DNA of 64,000 nt from Aculops lycopersici (Eukaryota > Arthropoda > Arachnida > Trombidiformes > Eriophyidae), in contig WNKI01000001.1 of NCBI GenBank assembly GCA_015350385.1, positions 12,374,528 through 12,438,527 of the forward strand. Reading direction: 5' to 3'. This document shows, in pieces, positions 10,298 to 20,176 of this stretch. The position numbers were made by a program, and so were the translations under genes. The stretch's first letter is position 1. Every line of letters begins with the position of its first letter. The notes under the pieces were generated by a model, which saw only the letters and a program-made list of their open reading frames with translations, had not been told where the DNA came from and searched no databases.

Positions 10298-10333
<36 letters not shown>

Positions 10334-10443
10334 TATGTCTCTGTCTCAACTCGATGATTCCATTAGCTTGCCACGAGTCTTGGCAGTCAAGTGCGGTGAG
10401 AGTTTTGTACAATTGTTGCAAGTAGCAAGATCGAAGCTGCAAA
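9050..10443. promoter_or_regulatory. Divergent intergenic region, innexin / NRF-6-like gene
   Basis: This 1.4-kb region separates two divergently transcribed genes and contains their 5' UTRs and promoters. A CT microsatellite lies about 115 bases before the acyltransferase ATG. A 127-codon plus-strand frame (9416-9799) has no protein-like features. I see no clear TATA box. Confidence 0.5.
10302..10329. repeat. (CT)n microsatellite upstream of the NRF-6-like gene
   Basis: Fourteen CT units in a row. It lies in the promoter or 5' UTR of the acyltransferase and could work as a GAGA-type element, which is inference. Confidence 0.92.
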
Positions 10444-11766
10444 ATGTTTGATTGGTTGAGTGAGTCGTGGAAACACCTGAACCAGAGGAGAGCCAAGCGG
10501 AGATTTGTTGCACTAGATTTGGTAAAAGTTTTGTCAGTTTTGTGGATAATCGTTGCGCATTCCTACAACTTCGCCTTCCAGTGGCTTACTTTTGCCGATC
10601 AAAAAGTGGAAAGTATATATATGTCGCCGTTCACTTTGTGGATAGGCAACTCGACCTTTGCTGTCGACAACTTCTTTCTCATTTCCGGTTTGCTGACTCG
10701 CAAAGTAGCTCGCCGAGATCAAGAGTCGGAGGAAGCGATTACATTACGTGCCACACTAATTCGTTTAGTCCAACGTTACTCTCGTCTAGCGCCAAGTCTG
10801 ATGCTTTTGATTGCAGTTAGTGTGATGTCGCTGCCCGACACAAAGGTTACTGCAATGTTTAATGGGTGGTGCCACAGCAAGTGGCCGCTGAACGCGTTGA
10901 TGACACAAAACTTCATCGAGACACAAACTATGTGCTTCAGTCATTCGTGGTACGTTGCGGTCAATTTTCAGTTGTTGACTCTAATCCAAGTTTTTGATCT
11001 AGTAGCTAGTTGCGCGAGAGTTAGCGACAAGTGTTTCAGGATTGTGATCAGTATTTTCATATTGGTTGCTCAGCTTTGTGTTGCCACCCAAACTTATCAA
11101 AACAAACTGCCCGCCTTGCCTCTAGCGCCAGTCGAGCAACCTGAATCAATGATTGAGTACTATACAGTTTTGTATATAAAACCACACTATTGGTTCGCCA
11201 GTTTCCTCGCCGGTGTTCTAGCTGGCGACGGATTCATGTCAAATGCCAGAGGGACAAGAAGTAGGAGTTTTAATTACCCCCGATACATTGGGCTGATAGC
11301 TTTCGGTTGTATGGTTGCAATAATCTTATTTCCGCTTCCAAATTTCCAACAATCAAGTCCAATGAGTCCATTTGTTGCCAGTTTGTACGCTTTCTTTGCG
11401 CGCCCTCTATGGTGTCTATGCCTCGTGATCCTCTTGCGGCAAGTGAGTGTGAGTTGCATAACCAAGTGTCCATTATGGGCGCCAATGAGCAAGCTAACTT
11501 ACTCACTATACTTGACACATCCGGTGATCATGGCGATATTTTACGGCAGCCGCACGGAAACCTTCCGCTTTTCACACCTGTTGCTCGCCTACCTCACCGT
11601 TGGCCATACTTTTTTCAGTCTACTCTGTGCGCTGGCTTTATTTATGACATTCGAATCCCCCATCACTCGGCTGCTGTTGCCACTTCTAACAATTTCCAAG
11701 TTTAAACCACAAATCGATCAGTCGAATGCGAGCGCCTTGAGAACGGGACAAAAAAGTCGATCCTAA
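10444..11766 (+). CDS. Acyltransferase-3 family membrane protein, NRF-6-like
   Basis: A 440-residue intronless polytopic protein with about ten hydrophobic segments. Signature blocks of the acyltransferase-3 domain of NRF-6 proteins are visible: FVALDLVKVLSVLWIIVAHS at the start, FAVDNFFLISGLL, RLVQRYSRLAPSLML, the Cys-containing CHSKWPLNALMTQNF, CFSHSWYVAVNFQLL, and KPHYWFASFLAGVLAGDG. C. elegans nrf-6 and its arthropod relatives move lipids or xenobiotics across epithelia; the true substrate is unknown. The usual secreted N-terminal NRF domain is absent, since the ATG directly begins the transmembrane acyltransferase domain. A poly(A) signal AATAAA lies at 11807-11812. Confidence 0.83.
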   Translation: MFDWLSESWKHLNQRRAKRRFVALDLVKVLSVLWIIVAHSYNFAFQWLTFADQKVESIYMSPFTLWIGNSTFAVDNFFLISGLLTRKVARRDQESEEAITLRATLIRLVQRYSRLAPSLMLLIAVSVMSLPDTKVTAMFNGWCHSKWPLNALMTQNFIETQTMCFSHSWYVAVNFQLLTLIQVFDLVASCARVSDKCFRIVISIFILVAQLCVATQTYQNKLPALPLAPVEQPESMIEYYTVLYIKPHYWFASFLAGVLAGDGFMSNARGTRSRSFNYPRYIGLIAFGCMVAIILFPLPNFQQSSPMSPFVASLYAFFARPLWCLCLVILLRQVSVSCITKCPLWAPMSKLTYSLYLTHPVIMAIFYGSRTETFRFSHLLLAYLTVGHTFFSLLCALALFMTFESPITRLLLPLLTISKFKPQIDQSNASALRTGQKSRS

Positions 11767-12340
11767 CTCGAGGGTTTGTTTGTTTGGTGGGTCATTGAAA
11801 ACTTCGAATAAAATCGCGATATATCATTAGCGCTCGGAGCTATTAGTATCTGTGCTCAAGGACCGCAAGCAGGTGCCGCCCTCTTGCTCGAATTTTGCAG
11901 CTTAGCTTGCCGGGCGGACGGCAAACCAGCAAGCGAGACAATACATTTCGAGCTAACTGTCTCCCAACAACCTGCTTGTTCTGCGGCTTTGGTGCAGCAG
12001 TTCGAAGAGGTAGTAAGTCTGGAAGTAGCAGTAACGTCGGGCCTACTGCTGGCCCAGTTGACAACTGTTGCTCACCGGCTTGCTAGCCGACTTGCGAGAT
12101 GTACTTGAACTTGTTGAAAAAATTCAAACTTGTGCCGAACGTGATTTCTAACAATCGGAACATAGATTTGCCTCGACTTTAAACACTATCCCGTTTGTAT
12201 ATAAAAGGCAGCAACTCTAGATATTTCAATTCACTTTCGAATCTCACCGAACACAAACAACAAAGCAAATAAACTAAAGAATCAGAAGATTCCAAATCCT
12301 ATGGTTTTGTGAATGAGAAGAAATAGATACAAAGAAAACA
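11767..12340. other. Intergenic: NRF-6-like 3' UTR and promoter of the secreted Lys-rich gene
   Basis: It contains an AATAAA at 11807-11812 for the upstream gene and a clear TATA box at 12198-12207 for the downstream gene. The 73-74 codon frames at 11843-12108 look like chance. Confidence 0.6.
12198..12207 (+). promoter_or_regulatory. TATA box of the secreted Lys-rich protein gene
   Basis: TATATAAAAG is a strong TATA box. A TCAATTC/TCACTTTC initiator-like stretch lies about 30 bases downstream, and the inferred ATG at 12341 follows after a roughly 110-base leader. Such a strong core promoter fits a highly or tissue-specifically expressed gene. Confidence 0.7.
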
Positions 12341-12864
12341 ATGAACAGCTTAAGGGTAAGTATATAAAATCAATGTAATTTAAGAAATATATGACTTACA
12401 ATGACCGGACACGGATAAACTAACCACAAACTCAGTCCATTTTGGTTGTTCTCGGGCTCCTGGCCGCTAGCTATGGGCTCGTTTGCGCTTCAAGCGCCGC
12501 CTCCGATAACAATAAAGCAGCTCTTGCGACCACCACCGCAGCACCGCGGCACGTCAAAAACCCTACCCAAATGGAAGCAGTTAAAGTGACACCTGCCGAA
12601 ACCGAAAAGGACAAGAAGATCGAAAAACTGGGTGACGCCGGAAGCTTGATTCGTCGCGTGAGAGACTTGGACACGGCGGCGGGAGAACATGGAAAGTATA
12701 TACTTGTTAAGAAGAAGCCCAAGCATAAGAAGATCAAGATGGAGGTTTTCGAGCCAAAGATGAAGTATAAGAAGATCAAGATGAAGATTCCGGTTAAGAA
12801 GATGAAGAAGAAGAAGGTAAAGGGTTACCTTGTGAAGAAGGAGAAGGAGCATTCTTACATGTGA
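12341..12864 (+). CDS. Small secreted lysine-rich protein, unrecognised (two exons)
   Basis: Exon 1 is 12341-12355 (ATG to AGG) with donor GTAAGT; the 80-base intron 12356-12435 ends CTCAG; exon 2 is 12436-12864. Joined, they encode 147 residues. The N-terminus MNSLRSILVVLGLLAASYGL is a textbook signal peptide, probably cleaved near VCA-SS, and it appears only when the exons are joined, which supports the splice. The mature protein has an Ala/Thr-rich start, then a very basic C-terminal half with repeated KKIKM units (KHKKIKME, YKKIKMKI) and VKKMKKKKVKGY. No family is recognised. A secreted cuticular, glandular or salivary role is possible but unsupported. A strong TATA box lies upstream and AATAAA at 13032-13037. 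Confidence 0.75.
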
Positions 12865-14311
12865 GTGTCGACAAAGTCTATTGTTAATTGAAACGGATAC
12901 GACCAACGGAGAAAAAAAATCGATCTTATTTATGAGCTAATCAATCATGAGGTAATTATATTTGTAATTCTCGTTTGAAAAACAACGGAAAATCATGAAG
13001 AACGAACCAGCCAAGTGTCTATACATTGTGCAATAAAATACGTTTGCTCTGTTAAAGCATAGAAAGGCTTGTATTAATTATGTCATTAGTTTCTACGGTC
13101 GAGTGTCTATATCCGGTCTACTGTTTTAGTTGAATGCCAACTAGTGTTTGACGAGTTGGCAGTTTTAACCTGTCAAACTAGCACCGACACCTTGTAGCCG
13201 CAAACTCGCCACCCACTTGAGTCGCCGGCTACCGCTGTTAAGTGCTCGACTCAACACAACTCCTGTTTGTAGACTCGAAAGGCGGATGGCCTTCTTAGTG
13301 GAAAGCCAAGTTTTTGCCAAGACGCATGAGGTTACAGGACAACAACTTTGCCTATTGCACAACTACTCTTTGGTGACGAGCCGCACTTTCTCTGTTGCCT
13401 TGTGACCATTATTGCCGCCGTCAGATTGCGAAATATCTCATTGTAAGCAAAATCATTCAGTCTTGTCGCTTGTTTCGGTCAGACAACTTTGAATCCTTGA
13501 ATCCCATTCTATCTGGACAACCAGCACGAACCATCTCGTCAAGCTTGTTTGGTTTCTGGGTTTCTGGCACCATTCCTCGAGAAGCCTCTAACGGGAGCCG
13601 AGGTTTTACTACCATTTGCCAGTAATTTGCTCTATTTAGACGTTGTTCTTCTCAAATATCTTTAGGATAAGAATTTCTTCATCTCCACCGGGGGAAAACG
13701 ACCTGGTGAAGAGGGAGCCTTAGACGAAAGCTCGCGAAGGCTATGATAATGTCACACTCTTTCCAAGGAACAAGGTCAATTTAAAACCTCTAATCATACA
13801 ACGAAAGCATTATACCTAGCTAAATTCACAAAAACGATTCAAAGACCAACTTTTCTAGCGATTTGCATTAGGTCCTACAAATAGATCTCATCGGTGAGGA
13901 GGTTGGATCTGCTTGGTATAATACAAGATTGTCGACGAAAAAGTTAAGTTCGCTATGAAGCGCGGGAGTTTTTTAAACCGAATGGCTGTACGCGCATGAG
14001 CACATGATCACTCTCCTTGAGCCGCGGGAGCCACCACACAAAGTCCTCGCTCGTGAAGCACAGAGAGCCAATGGGACGAGTTTGTCCTCCGAAGTCTCGC
14101 AGGCCGCAAGATTCGTGCAAGTGAAATCTACCTATCGGCGCTGTACACGACTTTGCGAACCCGTCGAAAGTCTCTATCTAGAACAATAATATTATCAAGG
14201 AGCAGCTAGATGTTCCAATAGATTACCTCTTCTATTATCATTTTGAGGCTTCATTTGCACCTATAAATTTTGTTATTCTATTAGGAACATATAATCCGAG
14301 TGAAGCACAAA
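12865..14311. other. Intergenic region upstream of ATP synthase beta
   Basis: It contains the 3' UTR of the Lys-rich gene (AATAAA at 13032) and the ATP synthase beta promoter. Several frames of 60-76 codons occur, none convincing. A pyrimidine-rich stretch ending CTATTAG just before 14285 could be a splice acceptor for an unseen 5' UTR exon. No tRNA or other RNA gene was recognised. Confidence 0.5.
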
Positions 14312-15844
14312 ATGCTTTCAATCAGTCGTCTCGCTAGACTGTCCAAGTTGGGAGGTCTATCTCACAATATTAGGGCAACCAATCCGGCGCAAGCCTATCT
14401 CGCCAGCAAACGCTATGCCCAAACTCAGGCAGCCCCCTCAGGAAAGGTCGTGGCCGTTATTGGTGCCGTCGTCGACGTTCAGTTCGACGACAACCTGCCT
14501 CCCATTCTCAATGCCCTTGAAGTGAAAGACAGAAGTCCAAGGCTCGTGCTTGAGGTCGCACAGCATTTAGGAGAAAACACTGTGAGGACCATCGCGATGG
14601 ACGGTACTGAGGGTCTAGTCCGTGGTCAGCAAGTGGTCGACACCAAATCACCAATTACCATCCCAGTGGGACCAGAGACATTGGGTCGCATCATCAATGT
14701 TATCGGCGAGCCCATCGACGAGCGTGGCCCAGTCAAGACGGACAAGTATTTGCCCATTCACGCCGAAGCGCCCGAGTTCGTTGACATGAGTGTCGAAGCC
14801 GAGATTCTATCCACTGGAATTAAGGTTGTCGATTTGCTAGCACCATACTCAAAGGGAGGTAAGATTGGTCTGTTCGGGGGTGCCGGAGTCGGAAAGACAG
14901 TGCTTATCATGGAGCTTATTAACAACGTCGCCAAGGCCCACGGAGGTTACTCAGTGTTCGCTGGAGTCGGAGAGAGAACCCGTGAGGGTAACGACTTGTA
15001 CCACGAAATGATTGAGGGTGGAGTCATCAGTTTGAAGGACAAGTCATCTAAAGTCGCCCTCGTATACGGTCAAATGAACGAGCCCCCGGGAGCTCGTGCT
15101 CGTGTCGCTCTAACTGGTCTCACTGTCGCCGAGTACTTCCGTGACCAAGAGGGTCAGGATGTGTTGCTATTTATTGACAATATTTTCCGATTCACTCAAG
15201 CCGGTTCCGAGGTGTCAGCTCTGCTCGGTCGTATCCCATCTGCCGTTGGTTACCAGCCAACTCTGGCCACTGACATGGGTAGCATGCAAGAGCGTATCAC
15301 AACAACAAGGAAGGGATCTATTACCTCGGTGCAGGCTATTTATGTGCCTGCCGACGATTTGACTGACCCTGCACCAGCCACAACCTTCGCTCACTTGGAT
15401 GCAACCACTGTCTTGTCTCGTGGTATTGCCGAGCTCGGTATCTATCCAGCTGTCGACCCACTTGACTCAACCTCACGTATCATGGACCCAAATGTTGTCG
15501 GCGAGGAGCACTACGGTGTCGCTCGTGACGTTCAAAAGATTTTACAAGATTACAAGTCACTACAAGATATTATTGCAATTCTCGGTATGGATGAGTTGAG
15601 CGAGGAGGACAAGCTCACCGTCGCTCGCGCTAGGAAGATTCAACGTTTCCTATCACAACCATTTCAAGTTGCCGAAGTTTTCACCGGTCAACAAGGAAAG
15701 TTTGTGCCACTACCAGAGACGATCAAAGGATTCAAGCAAATTCTCGCAGGCCAGCTTGACACTCTACCAGAGCAGGCCTTCTACATGGTCGGCCCAATCG
15801 AAGAGGTCCACGAGAAGGCGAAGAAGCTTGCGGAAGAGTCATAA
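14312..15844 (+). CDS. ATP5F1B: ATP synthase subunit beta, mitochondrial
   Basis: A 510-residue, intronless, highly conserved catalytic subunit of F1. An Arg/Ser-rich mitochondrial presequence (MLSISRLARLSKLGG, to about residue 40) precedes the beta-barrel domain (GKVVAVIGAVVDVQF). The Walker A loop is GGAGVGKT, the catalytic Glu region is GVGERTREGNDLYHEM, Walker B is DVLLFIDNIFRFTQAGSEVS, and the C-terminal region with the DELSEEDKL (DELSEED) motif is intact. It converts ADP and Pi to ATP driven by rotation of the central stalk. I use the ATG at 14312; the preceding in-frame GTG is not a eukaryotic start. AATAAA at 15898-15903 ends the gene. Confidence 0.98.
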   Translation: MLSISRLARLSKLGGLSHNIRATNPAQAYLASKRYAQTQAAPSGKVVAVIGAVVDVQFDDNLPPILNALEVKDRSPRLVLEVAQHLGENTVRTIAMDGTEGLVRGQQVVDTKSPITIPVGPETLGRIINVIGEPIDERGPVKTDKYLPIHAEAPEFVDMSVEAEILSTGIKVVDLLAPYSKGGKIGLFGGAGVGKTVLIMELINNVAKAHGGYSVFAGVGERTREGNDLYHEMIEGGVISLKDKSSKVALVYGQMNEPPGARARVALTGLTVAEYFRDQEGQDVLLFIDNIFRFTQAGSEVSALLGRIPSAVGYQPTLATDMGSMQERITTTRKGSITSVQAIYVPADDLTDPAPATTFAHLDATTVLSRGIAELGIYPAVDPLDSTSRIMDPNVVGEEHYGVARDVQKILQDYKSLQDIIAILGMDELSEEDKLTVARARKIQRFLSQPFQVAEVFTGQQGKFVPLPETIKGFKQILAGQLDTLPEQAFYMVGPIEEVHEKAKKLAEES

Positions 15845-16341
15845 GCTAGCCACCGAGTCCTATTTGTGTGAGAATCGCCGCTTAAATTAGGCTCGTCAAT
15901 AAATAGAGTGTTAGAGATCGGTGGTGTTGCTTCAACTCATTGAGTTATATAATAAAACCAAACCTGTTTAAATTTAATGTAGTTTCAGATTTTCGACGAA
16001 TATGCATTGATTACTCTTGTTTCTGCCGCGTTGACAGGTAGTCTGTAAGGAAAAGATCCAGAAGAATCTTTGTGTGATGAACACAACTCTTGTTTGCGGC
16101 AATCCTGCTTGAAGCACAGCCTCGGTCGTTTTTACTGGAACACCCTTTTTGCTTTGCCTTTAAATACTGCACGCAGGCACGAAGAAAGTGAAAGCAGTCA
16201 CATTATTTTCACTTCGTTACTTCAGATGCAAACACATCAAGAACTAAAATAACAAATTGATCTATATCGTAACTGACAGTAACTGTCATCCTACTTCAAC
16301 TATTACTTTGTATCCAAACAAACTACTAAACAACATTCATA
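15845..16341. other. Intergenic: ATP synthase beta 3' UTR and SOD1 promoter
   Basis: About 500 bases with an AATAAA at 15898-15903 and no convincing coding frame. AT-rich sequence before 16342 is probably the SOD1 leader. Confidence 0.6.
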
Positions 16342-16818
16342 ATGAGTCTCGCAGCAGTTGCAGTCTTGAAAGGCGACTCGGGAGTAGCTGGCACTGTCTA
16401 CTTCAAGCAGAGTGCCTCGGGTGGACCAGTCACCATTACAGGCGAGGTCAAAGGATTATCTCCAGGCGAACATGGATTCCATATCCACGAGTATGGTGAC
16501 TCTACAAACGGTTGCATCTCGGCAGGACCCCACTTCAACGTGAACCCATCAAACCACCACGGCGGACCCACAAGCGCTGTTAGACACAACGGAGACCTGG
16601 GAAACCTTTTGGCTAACAACCAGGGTGTTGCCACTATCAACATGACGGACTCGCAGATATCCCTAGTTGGCGGTGATAAGCTAGACATCAAGGGAAGATC
16701 TTTGGTTGTTCACGAGAAGAAGGACGATTTGGGCCAAGGTGGTGATGATGAGAGTTTGAAGACTGGAAACGCCGGTAGCAGGCTGGCCTGCGGTGTCATC
16801 GGTATCGCCAAGGCATGA
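16342..16818 (+). CDS. SOD1: Superoxide dismutase [Cu-Zn], cytosolic
   Basis: A 158-residue intronless enzyme (usual length 153-154). Metal ligands are all visible: HGFHIHEYGD (two Cu His), GPHFNV (bridging His), the Zn His in NHHGG, VRH and the Zn Asp in GDLG, and the Cu His in LVVHEKKDDLGQGGD. The disulfide pair is the Cys in NGCISAG and RLACGVIGIAKA. The electrostatic-loop Arg is in AGSRLACG. It dismutates superoxide to oxygen and hydrogen peroxide. There is no signal peptide, so it is the cytosolic form. An AATAAA at 16961-16966 ends the transcript. Confidence 0.97.
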   Translation: MSLAAVAVLKGDSGVAGTVYFKQSASGGPVTITGEVKGLSPGEHGFHIHEYGDSTNGCISAGPHFNVNPSNHHGGPTSAVRHNGDLGNLLANNQGVATINMTDSQISLVGGDKLDIKGRSLVVHEKKDDLGQGGDDESLKTGNAGSRLACGVIGIAKA

Positions 16819-17260
16819 GCGCCTCCCAGCTAACTCAATCAAGTCCTTGACTTTTAGTTACAATATCGAGTTGCTATAAGCAGACGTGTTATCTTTGGGG
16901 ATTTGGTATTTGGGTTGGTGGTCGATTTGTACATTTATGTCGACCATCATCACTGTCAAAAATAAACGCTTCTATATGTAGATTGGGAAATTTACTAATA
17001 CTCTTTCACTTGTTGTACACTTCTTCAACAATCATATTCGATTGACCACATCTGAATTCGAACAAATTCCAGTGGTCATTTCACGCATCAGGTGCCCAAC
17101 AACGAGCAACTTGTTTTGGCCGCGCCCACCCGTTGCACAGTTCGAACTTTGGAAGAACCCTCCCAATGATGTAATTGTATAGCATCACCTGAGAACGAGA
17201 GTTCCTCAGAGTTTTTATAAAGTTGATCTTATTAATCTTAGATCATACAATTACTTGAAG
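16819..17260. other. Intergenic: SOD1 3' UTR and promoter of the small membrane protein gene
   Basis: AATAAA at 16961-16966 belongs to SOD1. TATAAAG at 17216-17222 lies 45 bases before the ATG at 17261. Nothing else is seen. Confidence 0.6.
17216..17222 (+). promoter_or_regulatory. TATA box before the three-exon membrane protein gene
   Basis: TATAAAG follows a T-run. Its distance to the ATG implies a very short 5' UTR of about 10-20 bases. Confidence 0.5.
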
Positions 17261-17845
17261 ATGCAAGATTTCTTCTTTACCGGCATCCTTTGTGCCATGT
17301 AAGTATATTCAAGTCTTCCTTTATCATATCTCTTTAGCGTGAAAATTCTATCAGAATACTAACGAAGATCGCAGTGCTCTTGGAGTCTTCTTGATCAAGA
17401 GTATCCTCTTTGTGATTCATATCATCAACTCAAAACATGATGACGAGATAATCAGAAAGAATGTAGCTCGTCACAGGGTAGCCAACTTGCAGGCTCAGCA
17501 AACTCAAAGCAAGATGAGTTCGATCGAAGTTGTTGACAACTGGAAGATGGATGACTCGGGAAGGCTCACCGAGGACCTAAGACAACAGTTTCTGACCAAA
17601 ACCAAAACACGAAGAACTCCGACAAGCGATAGAGTTTCACCAAGGGAACGCGTACCGCTAGCAACAACAGATCTCGGCGTAAGTATTTCTTTTGTAACTG
17701 ACAATCTTACGTGATTGTCGAGCTTGGTAACTAACTACAGGTAACTTTCTCCTTCTCATCGTAGGACTTATTCGATGACGATGAACCAGAGGACGCAGTG
17801 CCTATTTATACTTATAATCCAAGCACCGGTGGCACTCAAGTTTAG
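17261..17845 (+). CDS. Small single-pass membrane protein, unrecognised (three exons)
   Basis: Exons 17261-17298, 17375-17678 and 17765-17845 join in frame to give 140 residues. Donors are GTAAGT in both cases; acceptors are CGCAG and CGTAG. The protein starts MQDFFFTGILCAIALGVFLI, continuing into a single transmembrane helix (about residues 4-28), then a polar, basic cytoplasmic or lumenal segment (HDDEIIRKNVARHRVANLQ), and an acidic end (DLFDDDEPEDAVPIYTY). I recognise no family. The spliced frame, consensus splice sites and upstream TATA box make it a credible gene. It is tail to tail with DPH1, 113 bases away. Confidence 0.7.
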
Positions 17846-17958
17846 CCTGATCTGATATCACCAAACGAATTGAACAGATTTGATGGATAAGTTTCAGTAT
17901 CTGTACATAAATTATGTAAACAAGTAACAAGTAATCAGTGGTTTTATTCTCATCAAAC

Positions 17959-19266
17959 TCAATTTAGTTGCGCACATTCACAAAGCGGGTTATTTTCACA
18001 GCTATGATTTGGGGTGTGATCTGAAGAGCTATTCTTTGCATAGAAATCCATAGGGTAATTGAGAGCACCTATCTTACTCTCGAATCCACTCATGCCTAGA
18101 TACTTCTTCAAAGACTGAATGAACTCGTACGGATTGAGTAAAGGAGTCTCATAATAGCCGCCCCAGTCAATACTTAATCTCGGACAAGCTACTTGAACCC
18201 AGATATCCACCGACTTGAACTCATTCATGTGAGTGGGAAGGATTTCAGGCATCATTGCCTTGACATACTTGCAACTTGTGTGTTTTCGAAGCCTTTCAAT
18301 TAGCTTGTCAAATACTGATTCGCTCCCTTGACGGCCCAAAGTTCCTAGAATAAACCCAAATACTCCTCCTTGATTCATGACCTCGGTCGATCGATCCACA
18401 GCAAAACCTCTCAGCTGGATCATCTGATCAAAGGCGTATGATTCCCGAGTTAACTTTCTCGAGTATGGATCATAACGGAAGGCTTTAATTTTAGGATTCG
18501 CGATCATCAAAGCCTCCAGGTGAAATCTTCCATCACAGATGAACAGTATCGTATTTGTTTCCTCTTTTAATTTTTTAGCAGTGCAACCCAAGACTTCGCC
18601 AGCACTTAGTGGGCGAGACTGCGGCAACTCTATTTCATAACCGTCTTGCTTCAAAACCTTTGCTAGCTCGTGGACGGATGTGACGAACTGGATGGTGGAT
18701 GCAAGACACAATTTATCCTGTTCAGGGTCGAAATTGTGTTTTACACAATCAATGACGTGATCCAAATCGAACTTGATATCTAAGAATATGTAGAGGAATT
18801 TAACAGATTGGTTCAGACGGTTGATGGGTACAAGGCATGAATGGGCATAATGCACGACTAGATCACAGCCAAGACTTGCAGCTAGATAGTCATCGATGCA
18901 ACAGGCACCATAAGTAAGATCGCCCATCGTGATGATATCGATATCTCTCTCACCGCAGTCTTGAAAGTATCCATTGATGATGTCAACTAAGATAGGCCCG
19001 AATCTGATGAGTCCTTCAGGAAACTGTAATAGAATTCTCTTCGCGTCTGTTAGCTTGATCTTCCATATTGTCTTGTGAACCTCAAAGTTGTAGTTCCTTG
19101 GAAGACTGGAGTCTATTAAGGCATTTAAAAAATCATTGTTCAATATTTCGTTTGGAACTAAATTTGGTCTTGAGATCTTCTGTCCAGGTCTAATTGCAAT
19201 AACCTTACGATCTCCAGTTGCTGGGGCCTTAAATGTTAATGTTTGTTGGTTTGGGATGTCGCCCAT
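17959..19266 (-). CDS. DPH1: Diphthamide biosynthesis protein 1 (3-amino-3-carboxypropyl transferase subunit)
   Basis: A 435-residue single-exon protein (human DPH1 443). Diagnostic blocks are NYNFEVHKTIWKIK, LLQFPEGLIRFGPILVDII, MGDLTYGACCIDDYLA, VVHYAHSCLVPINR, FGFILGTLGRQGS and VACPRLSIDWGGYYETPLL. The Cys in GACC, SCL and ACPRLS fit the three Fe-S ligands of the radical-SAM-like family. With DPH2 it transfers the 3-amino-3-carboxypropyl group of SAM to the histidine of elongation factor 2, the first step of diphthamide synthesis. I start at ATG 19266; the frame upstream has only a non-ATG start. TTTATT at 17943-17948 supplies a minus-strand AATAAA 11 bases after the stop. Confidence 0.94.
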   Translation of the reverse strand: MGDIPNQQTLTFKAPATGDRKVIAIRPGQKISRPNLVPNEILNNDFLNALIDSSLPRNYNFEVHKTIWKIKLTDAKRILLQFPEGLIRFGPILVDIINGYFQDCGERDIDIITMGDLTYGACCIDDYLAASLGCDLVVHYAHSCLVPINRLNQSVKFLYIFLDIKFDLDHVIDCVKHNFDPEQDKLCLASTIQFVTSVHELAKVLKQDGYEIELPQSRPLSAGEVLGCTAKKLKEETNTILFICDGRFHLEALMIANPKIKAFRYDPYSRKLTRESYAFDQMIQLRGFAVDRSTEVMNQGGVFGFILGTLGRQGSESVFDKLIERLRKHTSCKYVKAMMPEILPTHMNEFKSVDIWVQVACPRLSIDWGGYYETPLLNPYEFIQSLKKYLGMSGFESKIGALNYPMDFYAKNSSSDHTPNHSCENNPLCECAQLN

Positions 19267-19586
19267 TTTATAAGCAAAAGTAATCTGTCTGAAAAACAAA
19301 TAAATTCATCAACATCCACAGTGAGAAATTCCACTCAGAAAGTGTTGTTTTTCTCCAAGATAAGCACATATTAACGCAATATGATGTGCAAAGTGGGTTG
19401 TGTCGAAGTGAAATTGATAGTTAAGAAAGACAATCAGGACTGCGAGAAATTATGTGGTTTTGTCTCAAAACTTGAATTTATTTATCATTTGATCGGTAAA
19501 CCTGACATTACTAGATTGACCTATGGCCGAGTTCCAGGCGTGGATCAATTCAATCGGCAATAGTTTCCCCAAGTGGGTATCAGGAT
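19267..19586. other. Intergenic between DPH1 and eS28
   Basis: DPH1 5' flank on the left and eS28 3' flank on the right, both minus strand. A 60-codon plus-strand frame (19381-19563) is present but shows no family features. Confidence 0.5.
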
Positions 19587-19781
19587 CTACCTCAATCTTC
19601 TAGCTTCTCTCTCAGACTCCAAAAGGGTGAGGATGTCTCCCTCTCTGACTGGACCCTTTACGTTTCTGATGATCGATCGGTTGGAGTCGTCGAGGAAGTC
19701 TACCTTGACTTGGGTACACTGACCCTGGGATCCAGTACGTCCTAGCAACTTGGTAACTCTGGCGAGGGTGATTTTATCCAT
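19587..19781 (-). CDS. RpS28: 40S ribosomal protein S28 (eS28)
   Basis: A complete 64-residue protein matching the near-universal eS28 sequence: ARVTKLLGRTGSQGQCTQV, then VDFLDDSNRSIIRNVKGPVR, and the C-terminus LLESEREARRLR. It is an OB-fold protein of the small subunit head near the mRNA exit. Single exon, with a normal ATG at 19781. The canonical length is 64-69. Confidence 0.97.
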   Translation of the reverse strand: MDKITLARVTKLLGRTGSQGQCTQVKVDFLDDSNRSIIRNVKGPVREGDILTLLESEREARRLR

Positions 19782-20176
19782 GTTGAATAGTAGAATCTAT
19801 TGATTGGTCGACCGATATTTTAATCAAAGAGTTTGGAGTGGCTTTAATAGTATCTAGGTTTGATAGAGATGGTCTTGATGTCAATATTAGAACATGTGGA
19901 TTGCCGGAATAGTCGTGCCGAAAACTAATGTGGCCGATGTTGTGCGCGACCTAATGCGTGCTTCTGGCATCTGCGCATGGCGGCAGATTCGATTTCTATG
20001 AATTTGGTGGCTGTAATTATCATACTCCTCGAACGAAGCGTGTTTTCTGGATTATCGGGCGTCATCTACATATTGTTTTCACGACCTATCTAATTTCCAC
20101 CTATTGATCCGAATCAAGATGTATAATTAAAAATAGCTTTTGACAACTTGTTAGCTAGAGACAGAAATTATTGAAC
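19782..20176. promoter_or_regulatory. Divergent promoter region, eS28 / EDC4
   Basis: About 395 bases between two oppositely oriented start codons. A pyrimidine-rich TSS element typical of ribosomal protein genes is not obvious. No coding frame is present. Confidence 0.4.

Noticed and set aside
13640..14200. GC-richer stretch upstream of ATP synthase beta that looked RNA-like
   Set aside because: No tRNA A/B boxes, no rRNA or snRNA signature found.
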